NCBI RefSeq assembly: GCF_031626495.1
Contig: NZ_JAMQOJ010000006.1
Coordinates: forward strand, 399,436 to 463,435
Length of the DNA: 64,000 bases
Direction: 5' to 3'
Origin: Natrinema sp031626495
Lineage (GTDB): Archaea > Halobacteriota > Halobacteria > Halobacteriales > Natrialbaceae
Every line of letters begins with the position of its first letter. Positions within the stretch are counted from its first letter, which is position 1. Under the pieces are notes generated by a model, which saw nothing but the letters and a program-made list of their open reading frames with translations, made no database searches and had not been told where the DNA came from. Made by a program: the position numbers and the translations under genes. Below are positions 17,832 to 27,180 of this stretch, piece by piece.

Positions 17832-19001
17832 ATGTCACTCGAGAAGTTCCCAGAAGAGATTGACCGCCAACGTGGGTTCCTCCCATCGCGTGATCCGTTG
17901 ACTGAGTTCGATACCGATCGTCATCGGCCAGTTGTCAGTAGATACCTCAACCAGTTGGACCGTCTCGGAAACGAACTCCCCAATCTTGTCGAATCGGGCG
18001 GGGTAAGACCGGCGCTTCGCTCGATCGCCACTCCGCCCGACGGATTATTGAGCGAACTCACTGAACGGGAGCGAACGCGCCTGTGTATGTTGAGTGGATT
18101 CTTTGCGAGTACATATGTGAACCATGACCTGCCGGACGGGGACTCGGTGTCGACTCTCCCGGCCGGTATTGCAGTTCCCCTCTATGAAACCTCGATGGAG
18201 ATCGGCAGAAAACCAATCCTCTCGTACGATCTCCTCTGCCTCCACAACTTCCAAAGGAAGGACCCAGACGAAGACATATCGCTCGATAACTTGGACCTGA
18301 TCCAGAGCTTTACACATTATGATGACGAGCGGTGGTTCGTCATCATCCATGTTGCAATTGAAGCAGCCGCTGGCCCTGCAGTAAATGCGTGTCCGGTCGC
18401 ACAACAGGCAGTTATCGACGATGAACCGGAATTATTACAGGAGACGCTGGACACGATGGCGAGCTCGATCAGCGATATGACCGACATCATGGAGCAGATG
18501 ACCGAAGGCAACGATACGTCGGTATTTGCCAATGAGTATCGGCCCTACTACGACGGCTTCGATGAAATTTACTTCGAAGGTGTAGATGAGTTAGAGGGGA
18601 CGCCGCAAACGCTACGTGGTGGATCTGGTGCACAGAGCTCCATACTTCCCTCGATCGATGCGACGCTCGGAATAGAGCATGACGCGACGGAGATGACTGA
18701 GAAACTCGGAGATATGCGGAGTTATATGCCGCCGTTGCATAGGTCCGCTATCGAGACGTTCGACAGTGGTCCCGACATCGTCGAGTATGTGACTGAACAA
18801 GATCAGGACGACCTCTGGGAGACCTATAACAGGTGTGTGAGCAACCTCGAGGAATTCAGAGATGTTCACTTTGGGCAGGTGATCCAGTATATCCGTGAGG
18901 AGACCGGAGACACCGAAGGAACTGGAGGGACGGACTATATGTCCTATCTCCGGAAGATGGAAGAAGAGACAAGGGAGACTCGTGTGAGTGAGAACCTATA
19001 G
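17832..19001 (+). CDS. indoleamine 2,3-dioxygenase
   Basis: A 389-residue heme enzyme that opens the indole ring of tryptophan to N-formylkynurenine. Evidence spans the whole protein: FLPSRDPL near the start, LPAGIAVPLYETS, ILSYD, the family signature RGGSGAQSS (262-270), SYMPPLHR, the proximal heme ligand H346 in EFRDVHFGQVIQYI, and the C-terminal GTGGTDYMSYL. Length agrees with fungal and bacterial IDO (about 380-420). A GTG at 17766 would add 22 residues but lies too close to the TATA-like element (about 17750-17760), so the ATG at 17832 is chosen. Such enzymes are rare in archaea. Neighbours include HSL-type hydrolases and two aminotransferases, which fit the next kynurenine steps. Confidence 0.9.
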   Translation: MSLEKFPEEIDRQRGFLPSRDPLTEFDTDRHRPVVSRYLNQLDRLGNELPNLVESGGVRPALRSIATPPDGLLSELTERERTRLCMLSGFFASTYVNHDLPDGDSVSTLPAGIAVPLYETSMEIGRKPILSYDLLCLHNFQRKDPDEDISLDNLDLIQSFTHYDDERWFVIIHVAIEAAAGPAVNACPVAQQAVIDDEPELLQETLDTMASSISDMTDIMEQMTEGNDTSVFANEYRPYYDGFDEIYFEGVDELEGTPQTLRGGSGAQSSILPSIDATLGIEHDATEMTEKLGDMRSYMPPLHRSAIETFDSGPDIVEYVTEQDQDDLWETYNRCVSNLEEFRDVHFGQVIQYIREETGDTEGTGGTDYMSYLRKMEEETRETRVSENL

Positions 19002-19139
19002 AACAGATACTCCGGTTCGATCTCGCTTCCGTACGGCATCGGACGTTGACGGCCATCAGTGACTCTCTGTCAGCGCTATCCGTTCTCGGAAAGACGCAAG
19101 CGACAAGTACGCGGTTGAGCGGCCGAGGCCGTGCGCTAC

Positions 19140-20069
19140 TCACTCGCCATTTGGCTCATCGTAGAGGCTCGCTCGGATGAAGTCGAGCGCGTCCCACGCC
19201 TGGTCGATTCGCGGTTCCGCCAGTAACGTGATGAAAGAGTGTATCATCTTGTCGTAATTTTTATGTGAAACCTCGACGCCGGCTTCTTCGAGACGATCGG
19301 CATATTCTACGCCCTCGTCATGAAGCGGATCAAAGGTACAAGTAATGACGGTCGCCGGTGGAAGGTCTGCTACCGATCGCGCTTGGAGCGGCGATGCATA
19401 CGGAGTCATTCCGTGAAGTTCGTTGTCGAGGTAGAGATCCCAGGACCACTCGAGGTCAGGTTCGGTAAGGAAAAAGTCGGTATTCGGTTCGCTTTCCGTG
19501 TCAAAATTGAATTTGAAAGTCGTCGTCGGATAGATCAGGACCTGGTGATGAATCGATGGGCCGCCTTTGTCACGAGCCAAGTGGGCGACTGATGCGGCCA
19601 GGTTCCCACCAGCGCTATCGCCGGCGACGATCAGCCTATCGGGATCCGCACCGAGCCGTTCAGCGGACTTGGCGGCCCACTCCGTTGCGACGTAGCAGTC
19701 TTCGACGGCTGCCGGGAACGGATGCTCTGGCGCACGTCGGTAGTCCACGGAAACGACGACGGCATCGAGCACATCACAGAGGGCGCGACAGGTCGGATCG
19801 TACGACTCGATATCGCCCAAGATAAACCCGCCGCCGTGCATCCAGACGACGAGCGGCCGCGCGCCGGTCCCCGTCGGTTCGTAGATTCGGACCGGAATAT
19901 CGCCGTCCAATCCGGAAATAGTTGTATCACGCACGTCACCGACGTCAGCGATCGTTTCTTCGATTTCTAGGTACTGTTTGTATCCCTGTCGCGCTTGCTC
20001 GACCGTGAGCGAATTGATGGGAGGTACCTCAGCGGTCACGGCTTGCATGGTGGCATCTGGCTTAGCCAT
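19140..20069 (-). CDS. HSL-family alpha/beta hydrolase 2
   Basis: A 309-residue hydrolase related to the one at 13379. It has HGGGF as oxyanion motif, the nucleophile in GDSAGG, the acid in TFDPLHDEG and the histidine in MIHSF. It ends 138 bases from the convergent indoleamine dioxygenase gene. It is therefore the better placed candidate for N-formylkynurenine formamidase, by analogy with the HSL-fold AFMID of animals. Bacterial KynB is a different, metal-dependent fold and is not seen here. An upstream ATG at 20084 is possible. A 21-bp palindrome lies in its promoter region. Confidence 0.82.
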   Translation of the reverse strand: MAKPDATMQAVTAEVPPINSLTVEQARQGYKQYLEIEETIADVGDVRDTTISGLDGDIPVRIYEPTGTGARPLVVWMHGGGFILGDIESYDPTCRALCDVLDAVVVSVDYRRAPEHPFPAAVEDCYVATEWAAKSAERLGADPDRLIVAGDSAGGNLAASVAHLARDKGGPSIHHQVLIYPTTTFKFNFDTESEPNTDFFLTEPDLEWSWDLYLDNELHGMTPYASPLQARSVADLPPATVITCTFDPLHDEGVEYADRLEEAGVEVSHKNYDKMIHSFITLLAEPRIDQAWDALDFIRASLYDEPNGE

Positions 20070-20103
20070 ACCATGACATGGCATCCCACGGAATCAAAAT
20101 AAT

Positions 20104-20124
20104 AATTATAAGATTCTTATAATT
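20104..20124. promoter_or_regulatory. 21-bp perfect palindrome between divergent genes
   Basis: The half-site AATTATAAGA and its exact reverse complement flank a single central T. It lies 35-55 bases before the hydrolase start (minus strand) and some 285 bases before the aminotransferase. The position overlaps where the hydrolase core promoter should be, so a repressor operator is likely. Confidence 0.6.
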
Positions 20125-20408
20125 CCGGATCGATTTTATCGGTGCGGGTTCAGTCGTGGGTGCAGCGATACACAGCAGGTCCCACAGGAACTACCGGCGA
20201 CTGTCATGACTACTGCGGAACTGAGAGGCGACCGCGACACAGGCATCTGTTCCGTACACAATGCGTCCGTTACGACGAAAGCAGACGCTGTGAGGCGTCC
20301 CGTCTCTGCGTCGTGCTCGTTCCTTCGGAGCGGAAGCCGACGGCCATCCACGCCGAGCAGCCTTTTGCGATCACAAGGTATATGTCTCTTCTCTACGATA
20401 AGTGGAAC

Positions 20409-21590
20409 ATGAATCCAGAAGATGGTAATGGCCTATCATTAGCTAGCCGAACCGAACGAGTAAGCCGATCTCCGATCCGAGAAATGTTTGATCTCGCTCA
20501 TGAGTACCGCGATCGAGATCTCGTCCATATGGAGATCGGGGAACCGGACTTCGATACACCGGACCACATCATAGACGCCGCATTGGAAGCGACCCAAAAC
20601 GGGGCGACCCACTACACGTCAAGCACTGGGATTTCTGAACTCCGAAACGCCATCGCTGATGATCTCGATTACGAGTACGATCCGGACTCCGAGATCATTG
20701 TTACGGCTGGGGCCGTCGAGGCGCTGGCGCTCGCGTGTATAACTGTCGTAGATCCCAGTGACGAAGTCATCGTCCCGACTCCCGCCTGGCCGAACTACCA
20801 GATACAAGGGATCATGACCGATGCTGACGTGGTCAACGTCCCTCTCTGTGAAGAGGAAGGGTTCGCGCTGGACACCGAACTCTTGATCGACCAGATGTCC
20901 GATGAGACCGCCGCGATTCTTCTCACTTCCCCGTCGAACCCGACCGGGCAGATACTCGACCCGTCCGCGACAGCAGAGATCGTTGAAGCCGCTGCCGAAC
21001 ACGATGCGTACGTTATCGCAGACGAGGTATACAAGGACATTGTTTACGATCAACAGTTTCAGTCGATCGCTAGTAATACAGCGCACCCGGAACATGTAAT
21101 CACTGTCGGGTCTTGTTCTAAGACATACTCGATGACTGGATGGCGTGTCGGCTGGTTCGCGGCCGATGAAAGAGTCGCCGATGCAGCGCTCGAATTTCAC
21201 GAGAGCATCGTGACCTGTGCTCCTGCTCCATCTCAGCAAGCGGCTGTCGAAGCACTCACAGGAGATCAGGAGCCAATTCAGTCAATGCTCTCGGCCTTCG
21301 ATGACCGACGGGAATACGTCGTCAACCGCGTCGAGGATCTGCCAGGTATCTCTTGTCCGGAGCCTGACGGGGCGTTCTATGCGTTCCTCGATTGCTCGGA
21401 ACTCGGTGTCGAGAGCACGACGATCGCCAGAGAATTACTCGAGGAGCACGGTGTGGTGGTTGTTCCAGGTGTCGGCTTCGGGGACACGCTCGACGAGTAT
21501 ATTCGTATTAGTTTCGCGAACAGCCTTGACCGTCTTGAACTCGGATTCGATAGAATCGAGGAGTACGTGGAACTGAACGGCTCTGTCTGA
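20409..21590 (+). CDS. class I/II aminotransferase (aspartate / aromatic / kynurenine type)
   Basis: A 393-residue PLP aminotransferase of fold type I. Visible blocks are HMEIGEPDFDTP, YTSSTGISELR, SPSNPTGQ, YVIADEVYKDIVY, and the PLP lysine in SCSKTYSMTGWRVGW, ending with a substrate-carboxylate arginine in YIRISFA. The family includes aspartate, aromatic and kynurenine aminotransferases, and sequence alone does not choose. Next to indoleamine dioxygenase, conversion of kynurenine to kynurenate is a good hypothesis. The ATG at 20409 has a tatatg element 28 bases upstream; the ATG at 20382 is the alternative. Confidence 0.86.
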   Translation: MNPEDGNGLSLASRTERVSRSPIREMFDLAHEYRDRDLVHMEIGEPDFDTPDHIIDAALEATQNGATHYTSSTGISELRNAIADDLDYEYDPDSEIIVTAGAVEALALACITVVDPSDEVIVPTPAWPNYQIQGIMTDADVVNVPLCEEEGFALDTELLIDQMSDETAAILLTSPSNPTGQILDPSATAEIVEAAAEHDAYVIADEVYKDIVYDQQFQSIASNTAHPEHVITVGSCSKTYSMTGWRVGWFAADERVADAALEFHESIVTCAPAPSQQAAVEALTGDQEPIQSMLSAFDDRREYVVNRVEDLPGISCPEPDGAFYAFLDCSELGVESTTIARELLEEHGVVVVPGVGFGDTLDEYIRISFANSLDRLELGFDRIEEYVELNGSV

Positions 21591-21874
21591 GACGGGGTCG
21601 TTAGGGACTGTCCCTCGCTCCGTCAGTACGTGCGATATCACTGGTGTCAAAACCGGATAGTTTTCCCCTCGTTGGTCGAATCGGGCGACATCTCTCCGAG
21701 GACGTTACTGACTCCTCCAACACACGCCTCGGCAACAGGAGGTGCCCTTCCAGAGTCAACGGCACCAGCCGTGAGTGGCGGTCCGCTAGGCGGAAGAACT
21801 CTTTCAGGGCCGATGCTCGCAGGGACAACGAGAAGGCGAGAGGGATTAACAGGCTGCTCGTACGGATACCAGAC

Positions 21875-23461
21875 TCAATCTTGACCGTTTAGGGTGATAT
21901 CGCTAATCTCGTTGATTCGCTCGTCCCCTTCTAGTTCCTTTTTGACTTCGTCGGGGATAGGGCCGTCGACGTTGTAGACGGTCAGGGCCTTCCCGCCGAT
22001 GGTTTCGCGGGCGTTAAACATGCCAGCGATGTTGATGTCGTACTCACCCATGACAGAGCCGATGAAACCGATAACACCGGGCTCGTCGGTGTTTCGCGTG
22101 ACGATCATTTGACCGTGTGGAATGGCGTCGACTCGGTAGCCGTCTACGCGAACAATACGTGGATCATCGTCCGCGAACAACGTCCCGTCGACCGAAATTT
22201 CGTTATCATCGTTACTGACGGTCACGGAGACCAGGCTCTGGAAGTCCTCGGCCTGGCGGGTCTTGGACTCGGTAACGTCGACGCCGCGGTCCTCGGCGAT
22301 TTGGGGCGCGTTGACGGCGTTGACCTGCCACTGGACTGGCTCGAAAATGCCCTTGAGCGCGCTCGCGGTGACGAACTCGACGTCCTCGCCGGCGATGTCG
22401 CCCTCGTAGACGACCTCGACGTCCTCGACGCGGCCGTCGAGTAGTTGGGCGGCGACCTTGCCCGCGGTCTCGGCGATCTCGATGTACGGCTCGACGCGGG
22501 GGAAGGCACTCTCGTCGATCGACGGGGCGTTGAGGGCGTTGGTGACCGGCTGGCTTGCTAAGGCGGCATTGATCTGTTCGGCCGTCGAGGTGGCGACGTT
22601 CTCCTGAGCGGCCTCCGTCGAGGCCCCGAGGTGGGGCGTGACGATAGTATCGTCGTGTTCGAGCAGCGGCGAGTCAGCGGGCAGCGGTTCCTCGGCGAAG
22701 ACGTCGATCGCCGCGCCGGCCAGCGTCCCGTCTTCGACTTTCGCCGCGAGAGCGTCCTCGTCGACGACGCCGCCGCGAGCGCAGTTGATTAGGTAGCCGT
22801 CGCCGAGTAAGTCGAGTTCATCCTCGCTGATGAGCCCCTCCGTCTCCGGCGTGAGCGGCGTGTGGACGGTTAGGAAGTCCGCCTGCTCCAGGCTCGCCTT
22901 GAGGTCGACGAGTTCGGCCCCGATGCGGTCGGCGCGCTCCTCGCTGATGTAGGGATCGTAAGCGACGACGTCCATGCCAAGCGAGTCGAGCTTCTTGGCG
23001 ACCTCCTGGCCGACACGACCCAGCCCGACGACGCCCAGTGTCTTGTTGTTGAGTTCCGCACCGAGATAGTCACTTTTGGCCCATTCGCCGTTTTTCAGCC
23101 GAATGTGTGCCTGGGGAATCGACCGGGCAGCTGCGAACGTCATCGCGACGGTGTGCTCGGCGGCGGCACGGACGTTCCCTTCGGGAGCGTTGGCAACGAT
23201 GACGCCGTGATCGGTCGCGGCGTCGATGTCGATGTTATCGACGCCGATACCGGCACGACCAACGATGACCAGATCTTCGGCGGCCTCTAGAACCTCGTCG
23301 GTGACTTCCGTTCCTGAGCGAACGATCATTCCATGTACATCTGATACCGCTTCGAGGAGGGCGTCACCCTCGAGTTCGTAGCCCGTCTCGACATCATGGC
23401 CAGCTTCTCTGAGCACGTCTAAACCCGCGTCTGCGATCGGATCCGTAACTAGGACCTGCAT
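21875..23461 (-). CDS. serA: D-3-phosphoglycerate dehydrogenase
   Basis: A 528-residue enzyme, the long form of SerA. It has the split substrate domain, the NAD-binding domain with GLGRVGQEVAKKL, the catalytic Arg in CARGGVVDE, the Glu, and the His in PHLGAST. An intervening domain (about 315-445) and a C-terminal ACT domain follow (about 455-528, starting IVTRNTDEPGVIG). It oxidises 3-phosphoglycerate as the first step of serine synthesis, and the ACT domain usually gives serine feedback. A TATA-like ggttttgatt is about 27 bases upstream. With serB nearby it suggests local serine supply. Confidence 0.92.
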   Translation of the reverse strand: MQVLVTDPIADAGLDVLREAGHDVETGYELEGDALLEAVSDVHGMIVRSGTEVTDEVLEAAEDLVIVGRAGIGVDNIDIDAATDHGVIVANAPEGNVRAAAEHTVAMTFAAARSIPQAHIRLKNGEWAKSDYLGAELNNKTLGVVGLGRVGQEVAKKLDSLGMDVVAYDPYISEERADRIGAELVDLKASLEQADFLTVHTPLTPETEGLISEDELDLLGDGYLINCARGGVVDEDALAAKVEDGTLAGAAIDVFAEEPLPADSPLLEHDDTIVTPHLGASTEAAQENVATSTAEQINAALASQPVTNALNAPSIDESAFPRVEPYIEIAETAGKVAAQLLDGRVEDVEVVYEGDIAGEDVEFVTASALKGIFEPVQWQVNAVNAPQIAEDRGVDVTESKTRQAEDFQSLVSVTVSNDDNEISVDGTLFADDDPRIVRVDGYRVDAIPHGQMIVTRNTDEPGVIGFIGSVMGEYDINIAGMFNARETIGGKALTVYNVDGPIPDEVKKELEGDERINEISDITLNGQD

Positions 23462-23888
23462 GCATGGGAAACTCTCACCTGAAGAATCAAAACCTTTCCG
23501 CTATCCGGAACGAGAATGAAGTGCCTGCGCATTCATCCGAGGTTGGGGCGAGCGCAAGTTCACCACGTTCACGAGACACTCACTGCACACGGTGACGGCT
23601 TTGCCATCCGGAACCGGCATTGGAGGTGCCCTACTATCACCTCGGTTCGTGATCGTATCGTCACAATATATTTCTTCTTGATGCGGGAGATCGTGTGCAG
23701 TACGGATCTCGACCGGTAGATATCAACCGCAGTTGTGTGATGCTACGTGAGGTTTGCTCTACGACCGAGGACGGAATCGGTTCGAGATGCCATGAGAATC
23801 ACCGGTTAGCGCCTCGCCATCTACGGCGGCTGTAGTCGCGGCATCAATTGGGGAGAAAGGAACACTTATTGTATTCTCTAGACATCGT
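23462..23888. other. intergenic stretch, no gene recognised
   Basis: About 430 bases between the serA promoter and the TIGR04076-like gene. No supported coding frame, repeat or RNA gene was seen. Confidence 0.5.
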
Positions 23889-23897
23889 ATGATTGCG

Positions 23898-24248
23898 ATG
23901 GCAGAAAACCCGGAAGAGAGGGAATTCACCCTCTACGACCTTCGTGTAGAGTGTATCGAAATCAACGGCGAAGCGGAAGCAAACTACGACGTTGGCGATT
24001 ATTTTGAAGTTCACGGAGAAGACCTCGTGTTTCCGGACGGCCAGCCGTTTTCAATGTATGCTCTCTCGTCTCTTCTCCCTCTCCTCCCTGCCAAACAACG
24101 AGAAACCGATCCGAATGATTGGATGTCCGACACGGTGCGTGTCTCTGGACCAGACCCAGATATCGCAGGCGTGTTCGAAATCACTCGGACCGACTCGCGG
24201 AAAGTCACTTATACTGATGTCTCCTCTGAGTCAGTCGACAGCGAGTGA
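23898..24248 (+). CDS. TIGR04076-like small protein
   Basis: A 116-residue acidic protein. The pattern YDVGDYFEVHGEDLVFPDG, then FSMYALSSLLPLLPA, a later DTVRVSGPDPD and VFEITR resembles the TIGR04076 family. That family usually has GD-x-F, an F/Y-x-AL-x2-LLP block and a CPDP-like turn. Here the cysteines of bacterial members are absent. Members often sit beside catabolic or redox enzymes, but their function is unknown. An ATG at 23889 adds three residues and cannot be excluded. Confidence 0.55.
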   Translation: MAENPEEREFTLYDLRVECIEINGEAEANYDVGDYFEVHGEDLVFPDGQPFSMYALSSLLPLLPAKQRETDPNDWMSDTVRVSGPDPDIAGVFEITRTDSRKVTYTDVSSESVDSE

Positions 24249-24609
24249 CAATCACCAGTGAAAGATCGTCTAAGCAAGAGAAAACACCAGGTGGCTTTTG
24301 ATGAGGACCTTCCGCCCGGACTATAAGACGTCCCTTGTCTGAAGCGGTTCCACCAGGGTAGGAACTCCACGCTCGGCGTCGTTGCAAACGGTCGCGAATA
24401 CGTAACGGTGATCCACCGTGTCGCACGAGAGGACGAGCTGTTGCTATCAGCGGCCTTTACTGAAGCCCTCTACACTGTCAGAGGGTGCAAAACCGGGTAC
24501 CGCATGCCGGTCTACCCCATCGAGAAGGTGTGAAAATATCGCTCATTTCGCTCAGGAACGGGTACTGCAAACGTGGCACCGAAGGCCGTGGACTGGAAAT
24601 GCGCCCTGC
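24249..24609. other. intergenic stretch between convergent genes
   Basis: About 360 bases between the TIGR04076-like gene and the end of livM. A frame around 24340-24430 (NSTLGVVANGREYVTVIHRV) looks somewhat protein-like but has no start and is not recognised. Otherwise I see nothing. Confidence 0.4.
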
Positions 24610-25572
24610 TTACAACCGTTTTTCGAACCAGCCGCCGATCCCCTGTGGAAGATAGATCAACAGCAGGATCAACAATACGCCGAAGATGATGAGCCTGATA
24701 TCGGCGAACGATCGTAGAAGTTCCGGAAGGAGTACCACGATAGAGCCCCCAAATATGCTACCGAACGGGACGGTCAACCCGCCAGCGACTGCGGCGAGAA
24801 TTATATCAATCGTCCTGTGCAGATCAAACATCGGTGGCGAGAGATACCCGGTGAACGGTGCAAAGAGACCCCCGGCGAGACCACAAACGAGCCCAGCCGT
24901 TGTGAATGATAACAACTGGTATCGCTGCGTATCAATCCCGATCGACTCGGCCAGTACGTTATCCTCTTTCATAGTTAGCAACGCCCAGCCGACCTCAGAT
25001 TGAAGTATTCGCCGGAAGGTCAGGATCGTGCCAGCGTAGACGACTAATAGCAGATAGTAAAAAAGAACGCTACTCGGGATCATATCAGTCGCCACAGAGG
25101 GGAACAACGCCGGGACCGAGAGCCCCGTACTACCACCTGTAAACCCGGGATATAATCTGAGTGCATTAACAAACAATTCATTGAATGCTAACGTAATAAT
25201 GCCTAGATATATCCCGCTTGCACGTGTGGCAGGGCGTCCCAGCAGATACGCTACACCACCGGTGAATATCGTCGCAACAAGAATCGACATGATGGGGGGA
25301 AGCCCGACTCCGGTTAATTTGACGTACGAATAAGCGCCGATACCGAAGAACGCGCCTTGCGAGAGGATCAGTTGACCAGCATAACCGATCGGGAGGATCG
25401 CGGAGAACGCGAGTATTCCATAAACGAATACGAGTGTGAGGTTAAACAGGAGACCTGACGGGACCAAAAACGGCGGGAACAGCGCGAGCACAAGAATCGC
25501 GACACTGATCGGCCGTCGGTAGTCCGTAATCCGGTCGAACAGTCGGTTGTCAGCCACCTCGAGCCGGTTCAT
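24610..25572 (-). CDS. livM: branched-chain amino acid type ABC transporter permease LivM
   Basis: A 320-residue, very hydrophobic membrane protein with about 9-10 segments and the LivM-type region GYAGQLILSQGAFFGIGAYSY near residue 60-85. It pairs with LivH to form the channel of a hydrophobic amino-acid (HAAT) importer. Its ATG overlaps the LivH stop by four bases (ATGA). It is last in the livK-G-F-H-M operon. HAAT systems import branched-chain amino acids but also aromatic acids in degraders, which would fit this region (inference). Confidence 0.9.
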   Translation of the reverse strand: MNRLEVADNRLFDRITDYRRPISVAILVLALFPPFLVPSGLLFNLTLVFVYGILAFSAILPIGYAGQLILSQGAFFGIGAYSYVKLTGVGLPPIMSILVATIFTGGVAYLLGRPATRASGIYLGIITLAFNELFVNALRLYPGFTGGSTGLSVPALFPSVATDMIPSSVLFYYLLLVVYAGTILTFRRILQSEVGWALLTMKEDNVLAESIGIDTQRYQLLSFTTAGLVCGLAGGLFAPFTGYLSPPMFDLHRTIDIILAAVAGGLTVPFGSIFGGSIVVLLPELLRSFADIRLIIFGVLLILLLIYLPQGIGGWFEKRL

Positions 25573-26441
25573 GTGCTACCACCCCGTAGTCCCTCAGGAC
25601 GGAAAATCAGGACAACGAATAGGACTGCAAAGATCGCGAAGAACCGCCACCGGCTTCCGACTACCGTCGCAGTAAGGGTATCGACCAGTCCGATCAGAAG
25701 GCTTGCGAAGATCGTTCCGACGAAGCTACCGACACCACCGAGAACGACGATTGTAAACGCAAACGTCGTCAGGGTAACACCCGTCGTCGGCGAGAGGGTG
25801 AACAACATCCCATACAGGATTCCCGAAATGCCGGAAAGGACTGCACCGATGCCGAACGTGAGCATATAGATCCACTGGTAATTCACACCCACCATCTCCG
25901 CACCGCGCCTATCACTCGAGACTGCACGTATTGCCAGCCCAGTGTACGTGTGACGAGTGAACAAATAGAGACCGAGTAGCATTACCACTGCGATCACTCC
26001 AGCGACCGGTCGGAGCAGATCCATCGATGTTCCCGCAATAACGACACTTCCGAGGTCCGGTGAAGGAATCTGCCGAAAGCCACCGAATTGTCGCCGTAAG
26101 ACGTTTTCAGCGATGATCGAAATCCCAAACGTCGCGAAGAAAGTCATCAGGAGGAATTCGTCACGCCCATAGAACTTTCCGATTACCAATTTTTCGACCG
26201 TGATACCCGCGATAAACGCAAATACGATTCCGGCGATGATGCTCGGGACTAATCCGATACCGATTCCGATCAATCCGACGACCACGAACCCAGATACGCT
26301 AGCGAACTCTCCCTGCGCAAAGTTCGGGACGTCAAGGGTACCGAAGATCAACGACAGACCGACGGCAACTAGCGCAAGAATGCTTCCGAAGATCAATCCA
26401 TTACTGACGATAAATACAACTTGATCGACCGAGGTTGCCAT
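25569..26441 (-). CDS. livH: branched-chain amino acid type ABC transporter permease LivH
   Basis: A 290-residue membrane protein with about eight segments. The N-terminal region has NGLIFGSILALVAVGLSLIF and the typical NFAQGEF motif near residue 50. The start at 26441 leaves one base after the livF stop and matches the family; an upstream ATG at 26468 overlapping livF is less likely. It is the partner of LivM. Confidence 0.9.
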   Translation of the reverse strand: MATSVDQVVFIVSNGLIFGSILALVAVGLSLIFGTLDVPNFAQGEFASVSGFVVVGLIGIGIGLVPSIIAGIVFAFIAGITVEKLVIGKFYGRDEFLLMTFFATFGISIIAENVLRRQFGGFRQIPSPDLGSVVIAGTSMDLLRPVAGVIAVVMLLGLYLFTRHTYTGLAIRAVSSDRRGAEMVGVNYQWIYMLTFGIGAVLSGISGILYGMLFTLSPTTGVTLTTFAFTIVVLGGVGSFVGTIFASLLIGLVDTLTATVVGSRWRFFAIFAVLFVVLIFRPEGLRGGST

Positions 26442-26442
26442 T

Positions 26443-27180
26443 TCAAGCACCCCCCAGGTATTTTTCAATCACTTCGTCATTCGAAGCCATGTCTGACGCT
26501 TTCCCACGGTGAACGATCGTTCCGTCCTCGATGAGACATCCCGAATCAGCCAGTTCTAACGCTTCCTTCGCTCGTTGCTCGACGAGAACGACTGAAATTC
26601 CTTTCTCGTTGATCTCTCGGATCTTGGCGAACAGTTCCGGGATGAGCTTCGGAGCGAGTCCGAGTGACGGCTCGTCGAGCAGGAGGATGCGAATGTCGGT
26701 CATCAGCGCACGACCGATAGCGAGCATCTGAGCCTCGCCTCCGCTGAGAGTTCCCGCCTGCTGATCCTGCCGTTCCTTCAGCCGAGGAAATAGCTCGAAG
26801 ACACGATCGATCCGTTCGCTCCGGTTTTCCCCTCGATTGGGGTACGAACCCAGAATGAGGTTCTCCTTCACGGACATATCTTGGAACAAGTTTCGCTCCT
26901 CGGATGCGAGTGACAATCCTCTACCGACGCGGTCGTGGACTGAAGTGTCGGTAACGGTCTCATCCTCGATTTGAATGCTGCCATCTGACGGCGTAATCAA
27001 TCCCATGAGGACGCGCATAAGCGTCGTCTTGCCGGCACCGTTTGGGCCGACAATAGACAGGATTTCACCTTCTTCTAGCTCGAAGGAAAGGTCCCGAAGG
27101 ACCTGGGACTCGCCGTACCCAGCCTCGATATTCTCCGCCTTCAGGATCTTATTTTCCGATGTAGGCTTCTTGGAGTCCAT
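26443..27180 (-). CDS. livF: branched-chain amino acid type ABC transporter ATPase LivF
   Basis: A 245-residue ATPase. Walker A is GPNGAGKTT, the signature is LSGGEAQM, Walker B is ILLLDEPSLGLAP, and the switch histidine position reads VLVEQ as is normal for LivF. It overlaps the end of livG by 32 bases. With LivG it forms the ATPase pair of the importer. Confidence 0.9.
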   Translation of the reverse strand: MDSKKPTSENKILKAENIEAGYGESQVLRDLSFELEEGEILSIVGPNGAGKTTLMRVLMGLITPSDGSIQIEDETVTDTSVHDRVGRGLSLASEERNLFQDMSVKENLILGSYPNRGENRSERIDRVFELFPRLKERQDQQAGTLSGGEAQMLAIGRALMTDIRILLLDEPSLGLAPKLIPELFAKIREINEKGISVVLVEQRAKEALELADSGCLIEDGTIVHRGKASDMASNDEVIEKYLGGA

